Part shown: piece by piece, positions 1 to 6,006 of the stretch
Layout: every line of letters starts with the position of its first letter
Position numbering within the stretch: the stretch's first letter is position 1
DNA from: Pseudomonadota bacterium
GTDB taxonomy: Bacteria; Pseudomonadota; Gammaproteobacteria; Burkholderiales; Gallionellaceae
Direction of reading: 5' to 3'
DNA: 32,208 nt
NCBI GenBank assembly: GCA_021822115.1
Contig: JAJZSA010000022.1
Location: 1 to 32,208 of the forward strand
Made by a program: the position numbers and the translations under genes
Notes under the pieces: generated by a model
The model's input: the letters and a program-made list of their open reading frames with translations, nothing else
What the model was told of the DNA's origin: nothing
Databases searched by the model: none

Positions 1-51
1 GAAGCCGAAGCCCTTGGAATCGTTGAACCACTTTACGGTACCTGTTGCCAT
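1..51 (-). CDS. Cold-shock protein, CspA family (N-terminal 17 codons only)
   Basis: Reading the minus strand from the ATG at 51 gives MATGTVKWFNDSKGFGF, the invariant start of bacterial cold-shock-domain proteins, including the first RNA-binding aromatic motif (KGFGF, RNP1). The rest of the roughly 67-residue protein lies beyond the window. An AGGAGA ribosome-binding site (58-63 on the complement) sits 6 bases before the start. These proteins bind single-stranded RNA and melt structure during cold or growth transitions. The candidate promoter lies about 130 bases upstream, which gives a long leader as is typical of regulated csp genes. Which CspA paralogue it is cannot be decided from 17 residues. 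Confidence 0.93.
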   Translation of the reverse strand, partial: MATGTVKWFNDSKGFGF

Positions 52-186
52 GATGAATCTCCTGAAAAAATTAAAGGCTTGCGCCCGATTGGGTGCGGAT
101 ATCAAGACGGCAGAGAGATGAAGGAGAAGACCGCAGAGATGCAGAACAGAACCAGACAGCAACGACAGACTTGAAACGCGGGCGGC

Positions 187-215
187 ACTATGCGCGCTAT
201 CGGGGACAATAGCAA
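187..215 (-). promoter_or_regulatory. Candidate sigma70 promoter of the cold-shock gene
   Basis: On the minus strand a TTGCTA box (210-215) and a CATAGT box (187-192) are separated by exactly 17 bases; each matches the consensus at four of six positions. Transcription would begin near 180 and leave a leader of about 130 bases before the cold-shock start, consistent with the long, structured leaders of this family. The 52-233 interval otherwise holds no gene that I can support. Confidence 0.4.
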
Positions 216-233
216 ACGAAATCTTTTCGGCCT

Positions 234-1112
234 TCAGGGGGCAGTGAGCAAGGCACGCATCATGCGTTGTGCCCGTTGCACATAACTGCCGCCGAACAGG
301 TTGGCGTGGTTGAGGATGTGGTAGAGATTGTATAGCTCGCGGCGAGCGACATAGCCTTTATCCAGCGGCCAGGCGGCACGGTAGGCCGCATAGAAGGCGG
401 GACCGTAGCCGCCGAACAGTTCAGTCATCGCCAGGTCGCATTCACGGTCGCCGTAATATGCGGCAGGGTCGTAAATGATCGGTGTGCCATCAGTCAGATA
501 GCTGTGGTTGCCGCCCCACAGGTCGCCGTGTAGCAACGAGGGTTGTGGCGTGTAGTCTGCGAAGAAAGCGGGTAAAAGCTGCAACAGCCGTTTGCCCAGC
601 TGTTGTAGTGCACTGTCGAGTCCATTGCGTTCGGCGAGCTGCAATTGGAAGCCCAGTCGGTGCTCTCCCCAGAATGCGCTCCAATCGGATGTCCATGCGT
701 TCGGCTGCTGCGTGGTGCCGAGATAGTTGTCCTGCATGAAACCGAAGCGCTTAGAGGTACAGCGATGCAAGGCGGCAAGTTGCGCTCCAAGTCGTCCTTC
801 ATCAGTCCGGCCGTGCAACGCAAGGTGTTCCAGCACCAGATAGCTGTATCCGGCAGCCCGACCGTGACATATCACGTGCGGGACGCGTAACGTCCCGGTC
901 GCTGCAATGGCAGCCAGCCCTGCCGCTTCTGCGGCGAACATCAAGGCATGGCGTGCGTCGTTACGCTTGAGGAAATAACTGCGGCCATCTGCGCCATCGA
1001 TGCGATAGCACTGGTTGATATCGCCCCCGCTGACGGGAGTCTGTCGGTGCAAGTGGAAGGGGCGCTGCGTCGCCTCCGCGATGGCAGAGGCGACGCTGTC
1101 CCACAGGGTCAT
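234..1112 (-). CDS. Fructosamine/ketosamine-3-kinase family protein
   Basis: This 292-residue protein has the layout of the fructosamine kinase family (aminoglycoside-phosphotransferase-like fold). Residues 28-40 carry the N-terminal SGGDINQCYRI nucleotide-binding stretch, K49 is the likely ATP-contacting lysine, residues 195-202 are the catalytic HGDLWGGN loop with D197 as base, and D215 in DPAAYYGDRE is the metal-binding Asp. Known members phosphorylate ketosamines on glycated proteins or free sugar amines so that the adduct falls off, a cytosolic damage-repair role. The ATG start overlaps the stop of the upstream PfkB kinase by four bases (ATGA), so the two are probably translated together. 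The physiological substrate here is not known from sequence. The family call is secure and the precise substrate is open. Confidence 0.9.
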   Translation of the reverse strand: MTLWDSVASAIAEATQRPFHLHRQTPVSGGDINQCYRIDGADGRSYFLKRNDARHALMFAAEAAGLAAIAATGTLRVPHVICHGRAAGYSYLVLEHLALHGRTDEGRLGAQLAALHRCTSKRFGFMQDNYLGTTQQPNAWTSDWSAFWGEHRLGFQLQLAERNGLDSALQQLGKRLLQLLPAFFADYTPQPSLLHGDLWGGNHSYLTDGTPIIYDPAAYYGDRECDLAMTELFGGYGPAFYAAYRAAWPLDKGYVARRELYNLYHILNHANLFGGSYVQRAQRMMRALLTAP

Positions 1113-2047
1113 AGCTTGATGTCGAAACCGAAGTGTTGCTTGAACAGCCCCATGATCTCGTCACGCGAATGGCGATGGTTCTGGCCGCCGCGGCTGGCGA
1201 TCTTGAGTGAGCCCATCAACGAGGCGAGACGTCCGCTGGTCTCCCAGTCCCAACCGGCCTGGATGCCATACAGCAGGCCGGCGCGATAGGCATCGCCGCA
1301 ACCGGTCGGATCGACGATGGCCTTGGCTTTCGGTGTGGGGATGGCGATGTGTTTGCCATCGGCATGGATGACGGAACCGTCACCGCCCATGGTGACGATG
1401 AGCGCGGAGACGCGTTGCGCGATGTCGGCCAGCGACTTGCCGGTCTTCTCCTGCAACATTTTCGCTTCGTAATCGTTGAGCGTGACGTAATTGGAAAGCT
1501 CCACCATCTCCAGCAGCTCGTCGCCGGAGAACATCGGCATCCCTTGGCCCGGATCGAACACGAAGGGAATACCGGCATCGGCCAGTTCGCGCGAATGCTT
1601 GAGCATGCCATCACGGCCGTCCGGCGACACGATGGCCAGCGAGGCTTCCTTCGCATCCTTGATGTGGTTCAGATGCGACATGCTCATCGCGCCTGGGTGG
1701 AAGGCGGTGATCTGGTTGTCGTCCAGGTCGGTGGTGATGAAGGCTTGGCCGGTGAAGTTGCCTTCCACATGCTTGATGTGGGTCTGCGGCAAGCCGAGTT
1801 TTTCCAGACGCGTGGCGTAGGGGCCGAAATCGTCGCCGACGGTCGCCATGATCAGTGGCTGACCACCGAGCATCTGCAGGTTGTAGGCGATGTTGCCGGC
1901 ACAGCCGCCGTATTCGCGGCGCATCTCCGGTACCAGGAAAGCGACGTTCAGGATATGGATCTGTTCGGGCAGGATGTGTTTCTTGAAATGGTCCTTGAAC
2001 ACCATGATGGTGTCGTAAGCCATGGAGCCGCAGATGAGAGTCTTCAT
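1109..2047 (-). CDS. PfkB/ribokinase-family carbohydrate (or nucleoside) kinase
   Basis: A 312-residue cytosolic kinase of the PfkB family. The N-terminal signature region around residues 46-62 (YGGCAGNIAYNLQMLGG) and the C-terminal signature DPTGCGDAYRAG at 246-257 are both present, with D252 as predicted catalytic base and GCGD forming the anion hole. Family members transfer phosphate from ATP to sugars or nucleosides; the overall pattern resembles the adenosine-kinase-like branch common in beta- and gammaproteobacteria, but the substrate cannot be read from the sequence. An AGGA ribosome-binding site precedes the ATG. Its stop overlaps the fructosamine-kinase start, so both probably form a two-gene operon. 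Such pairing would fit removal and recycling of sugar adducts, which is inference. Confidence 0.9.
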   Translation of the reverse strand: MKTLICGSMAYDTIMVFKDHFKKHILPEQIHILNVAFLVPEMRREYGGCAGNIAYNLQMLGGQPLIMATVGDDFGPYATRLEKLGLPQTHIKHVEGNFTGQAFITTDLDDNQITAFHPGAMSMSHLNHIKDAKEASLAIVSPDGRDGMLKHSRELADAGIPFVFDPGQGMPMFSGDELLEMVELSNYVTLNDYEAKMLQEKTGKSLADIAQRVSALIVTMGGDGSVIHADGKHIAIPTPKAKAIVDPTGCGDAYRAGLLYGIQAGWDWETSGRLASLMGSLKIASRGGQNHRHSRDEIMGLFKQHFGFDIKL

Positions 2048-2076
2048 GTCAGTCCTGATCGGGTTGGGATGGAAGG

Positions 2077-2082
2077 ATTATA
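2077..2082 (-). promoter_or_regulatory. -10 box for the PfkB/fructosamine-kinase operon
   Basis: A perfect TATAAT hexamer lies 29 bases upstream of the PfkB start on the minus strand. No good -35 hexamer is visible at the expected distance, so it may be activator-dependent or simply weak. Confidence 0.45.
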
Positions 2083-2328
2083 AGCGTGCCGGTGCGGTTG
2101 CGGGGACGGCTTGTGGCGGCAGACTCAGCATGAATGCGGCTTTCACCGCTTGCTGTGTGGCGCGGCGCAACAAGCTGGCCGCATGTAGCTGTCCCACCAT
2201 CTCCATTATGTAGAGCGTGCGTTAGGCAAGTTCCAGCTCGCCGCGATCCGCCCGCCCGAGGTCGTCCGTCATCAGGTTCGTGCCGAGCGACTGTCGAGGA
2301 TGCTCCAGTCCACCATGTCAGCGCTCAA
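2083..2328 (-). other. Intergenic stretch with a possible decayed coding relic
   Basis: Between the first antiporter and the PfkB promoter no intact gene is visible. On the minus strand, short open segments in different frames follow one another (MVDWSILDSRSART, then MTDDLGRADRGELELA, then MEMVGQLHAASLLRRATQQ and onward to a stop at the PfkB -10 box). Their residue composition looks protein-like, as expected of a gene broken by frameshifts, but I do not recognise the family and chance cannot be excluded. Confidence 0.2.
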
Positions 2329-3540
2329 TCACGGGTGGCGGTTGTAGAACCATTTCAGCAGGAAGGGCGGCGACATGGTGGTCAGCGCAATCACGATCAG
2401 CAGGCCGGCATACAACTCGCCGTTGAGGATGCCTTGGCTAAAGCCGAGCTGCGCGAAGATCAGCCCCACTTCGCCGCGCGGGATCATGGACAGACCGATC
2501 GCCAACTGCTTCGGGCGCGGTTCGCGGATGAAGAAGCCGGCACTCAGTTTGCCGACGAAGGCGACCAGCAACAACAAGCCCGCCAGCTCCCACACGAGGG
2601 GCGAATCCCAATCCACCGCCTTCAGGTTGAGCGAGACGCCCACCATCACGAAGAACAACGGCGAGAAGGTGTGGATCAAGGGGCGCACCTGCTCTTCCAG
2701 GCGATGCGCCAGTTTGGGGCTGGGTTTGAATTCGAGGGCGGGTCGATCGCCCATCCACAGGCGGAAGCCGAAATGCTGGCTGAACGCCAGACCCGCCGCG
2801 AAGCCGCCCATGATCTCGGGCGCCCCCACGGCATGCGCCAGCCAGGAGAACAGCAGGATCATCGCCAGTGCCATGGTCAGCAGCAGCCCTGGGGTGGCGG
2901 CGCGCTGGTCGAGGCGGTCGATCAGCATAGACGCCAGCTTGGCCACCAGCGGGGTCACGATCATGAACAGCAGGATATACAGTGCGACCTCGCCCAGCAC
3001 ATCGTAGGAGGCGTGATGGCCGATCACCAGTTGATAAAGGAAGGCCAGCGCCAGCACGCCGAGGATGTCGTCTAGCACGGCCGCACCGATCACGATCTGC
3101 GCCTCATCGGTGTGCCGTTTGCCGAGACCGTCCAGCACGCGCACGGTGATGCCGATGCTGGTCGCGGTCAGCGTGCCGCCGATGAACAGTGCGGTCAGCT
3201 CGGGCAGGCCGAACACAAAGGCACTGACGCCGTAACCGAGCGCGAACGGCAGTGCGAAGCCGACCAGCGCCACCACATACGGCTTGATGCCGGAACGCGC
3301 CAGACGAGACAGGTCGGTATCCATGCCCACTTCGAACAACAGCAGGATGATGCCGATCTCTGCCAGCAGCTTCATGGTGGTGTCGGGGGATACCCAGCCG
3401 AGCACCGAAGGGCCGATGAGCAATCCGGCCAGCAGCTCGCCGATCACCGGCGGGATGCCGAAATGCGCGGCGGCTTCAGAGAACAGCCGCGCGGCGATCA
3501 GGATGATGGCGAGGAAGAGGAAGAACTGGTGCAGCTCCAT
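2329..3540 (-). CDS. Cation:proton antiporter, CPA2 (KefB/Na+/H+ exchanger) family
   Basis: A 403-residue inner-membrane protein made almost wholly of hydrophobic helices (about 11-13), matching the Na_H_Exchanger domain. Typical family features include PPVIGELLAGLLIGPSVLG near residues 30-48, the helix with LLLFEVGMDTDLSRL near 67-81, and GAAVLDDILGVLALAF near 152-167, where the adjacent acidic pair DD is the predicted ion/proton-binding site. It stops directly after the transmembrane domain and has no C-terminal RCK/TrkA-N nucleotide-binding domain, unlike KefB/KefC. It would exchange K+ or Na+ for H+ across the inner membrane; the ion is not determinable. It belongs to the same strand and neighbourhood as another antiporter and a cation ATPase. 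Confidence 0.9.
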   Translation of the reverse strand: MELHQFFLFLAIILIAARLFSEAAAHFGIPPVIGELLAGLLIGPSVLGWVSPDTTMKLLAEIGIILLLFEVGMDTDLSRLARSGIKPYVVALVGFALPFALGYGVSAFVFGLPELTALFIGGTLTATSIGITVRVLDGLGKRHTDEAQIVIGAAVLDDILGVLALAFLYQLVIGHHASYDVLGEVALYILLFMIVTPLVAKLASMLIDRLDQRAATPGLLLTMALAMILLFSWLAHAVGAPEIMGGFAAGLAFSQHFGFRLWMGDRPALEFKPSPKLAHRLEEQVRPLIHTFSPLFFVMVGVSLNLKAVDWDSPLVWELAGLLLLVAFVGKLSAGFFIREPRPKQLAIGLSMIPRGEVGLIFAQLGFSQGILNGELYAGLLIVIALTTMSPPFLLKWFYNRHP

Positions 3541-3605
3541 GACGACTCCCGGGGATCACTTAACCCGATGATACAACGGTGTCATGCGGTGCCGCGTTTC
3601 CCGCT

Positions 3606-4304
3606 TCAGTAACTGCGGGCGTAGCCGAAACCGATGAAGTGGGCAGCGTTGCCGTTCAGGTCGAGGCCAATGTGCAGGTCGAGCTGGGTGCTCTCATCCA
3701 GCAGCCAGGCGAAGCCGCCATCCATCATGTATACGTCGTTGCCGCTGTGGTTCAGCGGATGGTCGGCATACAGTTCGATATAGCTGCTCAGTGCGTCGTC
3801 GAGCGCATACGAATGCCCGATGGCGAGCTGTGCCTGGGTCTGCAAGATGCCGGGATTGCTGCTGGCGAGTTGCAGCATGCCGAACAGTTCCTTGCTCGCC
3901 CACAGCAGGGACAGCTGCGGTGCCGCCTTGCTGCCATCCGCATTGCCGTTGCCGCTAGGCAGGTTGAGCAAGCCCAGCAGCGACAGTTTGAGGTCATCGC
4001 TGTCGAGCAGGCGATATTTGCCGCCCAGGCTGAGATTGTTCACGGTGCTGCTGCCATTGGCGAAGGTCCAGCCGCCCCATTGCACTTCCACTTCGGTCGT
4101 CGCCGTGGCGCCGATACGCACGTTGGTGAGCGGCAGGCTGCGGCCGTCGCGACTGCCCTGGAAGCCCAGTTCGACGTTGTAGTGGCCCGGTCGCACGGTG
4201 TAGGTGCCGGTGCTGAAGCCGGGGCGGTCAGCGACGATGGGTTCGGCCCAGGCGGCCGGCAAAGTGCAAAGCAAGGCGAGAGAGAGCAGGGTGCGAGAGG
4301 TCAT
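3606..4304 (-). CDS. Predicted outer-membrane beta-barrel protein, phenol-degradation MetA-like family
   Basis: The 232-residue product begins with a clear Sec signal peptide (TLLSLALLCTLPAAWA, cleavage near residue 20). The mature start ADRPGFSTGTYTVRPGHYNVELGFQ is characteristic of the family annotated as the putative MetA-pathway transporter (Phenol_MetA_deg, PF13557). The remainder alternates polar and hydrophobic residues in strand-length blocks and ends in an aromatic residue (YARSY), as outer-membrane barrels do. The family name reflects early associations only; a role in phenol degradation is not implied here. It lies 65 bases upstream of the CPA2 antiporter on the same strand and may be co-transcribed with it. 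Family recognition is from pattern memory. Confidence 0.75.
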   Translation of the reverse strand: MTSRTLLSLALLCTLPAAWAEPIVADRPGFSTGTYTVRPGHYNVELGFQGSRDGRSLPLTNVRIGATATTEVEVQWGGWTFANGSSTVNNLSLGGKYRLLDSDDLKLSLLGLLNLPSGNGNADGSKAAPQLSLLWASKELFGMLQLASSNPGILQTQAQLAIGHSYALDDALSSYIELYADHPLNHSGNDVYMMDGGFAWLLDESTQLDLHIGLDLNGNAAHFIGFGYARSY

Positions 4305-4359
4305 GTTGGTACTCGATGGTTATGGTTGGTAAGACTTGCGATTTCTGTATGGCAGGCGA

Positions 4360-4611
4360 TCAGGAACTGTACCTGGGCTGGTTGTCTGCCGGCTGCAATG
4401 CGGCAGTGAAATCCCGGCTCATGGTGAGGAGCCGAGATCGCGCGCGAACCGAGATCGCGCGCGAACATAGTTTGGCGAAGAAAGTGGCCGCCATCAGCGG
4501 CAGGATCATCGCGTGATGGGCGGTCATCTTAATGACGGTGACAATCATGCTGTTATGGTCCTCAGAATTTCGCAAGACATGCAAAGCGCAGGCGGCATGG
4601 ATGGTGTCGCT
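4360..4611 (-). pseudogene. Probable remnant of a ClC-type chloride channel/transporter C-terminus
   Basis: Directly after the antiporter stop and in the same reading frame, the minus strand stays open to a stop at 4360. The segment near 4555-4470 reads SMIVTVIKMTAHHAMILPLM followed by AATFFAKLCSRAI. This resembles the last membrane helices of ClC proteins, where the pattern is roughly ...EMTxxYxxILPLMLA...ARxL. No start codon with a ribosome-binding site precedes it, the upstream nine-tenths of a ClC gene is missing, and the tail contains a 17-bp tandem duplication. I read it as a decayed fragment; a small expressed membrane peptide (74 residues from a TTG at 4584) is the alternative. The rest of the 4305-4611 gap holds nothing else I can support. 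Confidence 0.45.
4433..4466. repeat. Tandem 17-bp duplication
   Basis: The unit cgagatcgcgcgcgaac occurs twice back to back (4433-4449 and 4450-4466), with no mismatch. It is rich in CGCG and contains GATC. It falls inside the ClC-like remnant and, because 17 is not a multiple of three, its duplication shifts the frame of anything downstream. Confidence 0.9.
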
Positions 4612-5877
4612 TCAATCGGCCGGTGGCGTATAGGTCGGCACCTTCATTGTGTCGCCGGGTTGTTTGCCGAGCAGGCGCGAGTACAGGCTGCGCACGGCCG
4701 GAACCGGGTAGGCCATCACCAGCATGGCGCTGAGCGAGATGCTGACCAATACCACCATATAGGTGGTGTCGCGTATCGCTTCTCCGTCGGCAATGCCGTA
4801 TTGTAAAGGCAATGCAGCCAGCACAGCCGCTGCCAATCCCTTGGGAGCCAGCATGGAGGTGATGGCCGTATCGCGCAGGGTATAGCCCGGGTCGCTGAAC
4901 ACTACACGAGTGAGCAGCAAACGCATCAGATAGACTGCCAGCACCATTACCACGGCTACACCGACCAGGTCGATGGCACCAAAATGGATGGAGATGCCAA
5001 GATAGACGAAGAAGTAGGTTTTCAGCAGGAACACCGCTTCGCGATAGAAGATCAGGTCTATCTCGTTCAAGGGTTCGATGTTCTTGTCCAGTGTGGGGAT
5101 GCGGTTCAAGCCGAGCTTCTGGAAGTTGGTCAGTGTGATGCCTAGCGCCAGCGCAGCGATGGCGCCAGAGAATCCCAATTCCTCAGTCGCGCCATACACG
5201 ATGAACACATAGGCCAGAGTGGATGAGATGGTGTTGGGGAAGTCGCGCACTTTGCCCAGTACCAGCAACCAGCCGATGCCGCCGATCACGCCGATGACCG
5301 AGGCAAACACTAGCGCCGCCAGCACGCTACCGACGACCTTGCCAGCGGCGACGTCGCCCTGTGTCATGATTTGCAGCATGGCGAATACGCCCACGATGCA
5401 CAGCACGTCTGTCAGCGCGGATTCCAACACCAGCACGGTAGCGGGTTTCTCCGCCAATTTCAGTGCGCCCACCATGGGGATTACCACGGCAGAGGAAGTG
5501 CCACCCAGTGTCAAACCCAGCAGCAGCGCAGGCAGTGGGGCCAATTCCAGCAGCAACACTCCCATGGCAGCAACGATTACTGCGGTCAGCAGGAAGCAGG
5601 CTACGGTCAGCAAGCCGGTGGTGCCCAGTGAGCGGCCAAGCACATCCAGATCGAGCGAGGTGCCACTCTCGAACAGGATCACTACCAGCGCGATGGTGGC
5701 GAGCAGGGAGCCGACCTTGCCGAAATCATCGGGCGACACGATGCCCAGCAGCGGTCCGATGACGATGCCGATCAACATCAGTACCAGTACGTCCGGGATA
5801 TTGGTGCGGCTGAACTGCAACGACAGGAAGTGTGCGAAGAAGACCATCAGGCCGATGACAAGAATCGTGGTGGACAT
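4612..5877 (-). CDS. Cation:proton antiporter, CPA/NhaP-like
   Basis: A 421-residue polytopic inner-membrane protein of the monovalent cation:proton antiporter superfamily. Visible hallmarks are NIPDVLVLMLIGIVIGPLLGIV near residues 27-48, the VVILFESGTSLDLDVL helix near 65-80, LGGTSSAVVIPMV near 124-136, and ESALTDVLCIVGVFAML near 151-167 with a conserved acidic pair region (E...TD). A charged C-terminal tail of about 30 residues follows the last helix, without an RCK domain. It is not closely similar to the antiporter at 2329-3540, so it is not a recent duplicate. Ion specificity (Na+, K+ or Li+) cannot be decided. A TATAAT box lies 28 bases upstream. Confidence 0.88.
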   Translation of the reverse strand: MSTTILVIGLMVFFAHFLSLQFSRTNIPDVLVLMLIGIVIGPLLGIVSPDDFGKVGSLLATIALVVILFESGTSLDLDVLGRSLGTTGLLTVACFLLTAVIVAAMGVLLLELAPLPALLLGLTLGGTSSAVVIPMVGALKLAEKPATVLVLESALTDVLCIVGVFAMLQIMTQGDVAAGKVVGSVLAALVFASVIGVIGGIGWLLVLGKVRDFPNTISSTLAYVFIVYGATEELGFSGAIAALALGITLTNFQKLGLNRIPTLDKNIEPLNEIDLIFYREAVFLLKTYFFVYLGISIHFGAIDLVGVAVVMVLAVYLMRLLLTRVVFSDPGYTLRDTAITSMLAPKGLAAAVLAALPLQYGIADGEAIRDTTYMVVLVSISLSAMLVMAYPVPAVRSLYSRLLGKQPGDTMKVPTYTPPAD

Positions 5878-5904
5878 GAGGCCCCCTGCAATGAATGGGG
5901 CGCG

Positions 5905-5910
5905 ATTATA
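5905..5910 (-). promoter_or_regulatory. -10 box for the 4612-5877 antiporter gene
   Basis: Perfect TATAAT on the minus strand 28 bases before the ATG. The expected -35 position shows no good TTGACA match. A 24-bp palindrome (5948-5971) lies about 40 bases further upstream. Confidence 0.45.
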
Positions 5911-5947
5911 GCCGACCGAAAATGACGGTTCCCTGCCTGGCGTAAGG

Positions 5948-5971
5948 TTCCATTCATCCGGAGGAATGGAA
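5948..5971. repeat. Inverted repeat, 8-bp arms, between ATPase and antiporter genes
   Basis: TTCCATTC (5948-5955) and GAATGGAA (5964-5971) are perfect inverted arms separated by ATCCGGAG. There is no T-run on either side, so it does not look like an intrinsic terminator. Its position just upstream of the antiporter promoter would suit an operator for a dimeric regulator; it could also be a 3' stem-loop of the ATPase message. Confidence 0.5.
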
Positions 5972-6006
5972 ATGCTGGTGCGACTGACGGAGCCGCTGAA
6001 GCACCG

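Noticed and set aside
4082..4304. A porin or phenol-degradation pathway role for the 3606-4304 protein
   Set aside because: The family name alone suggests phenol metabolism, but no aromatic-degradation gene is nearby, so only the barrel assignment is retained.
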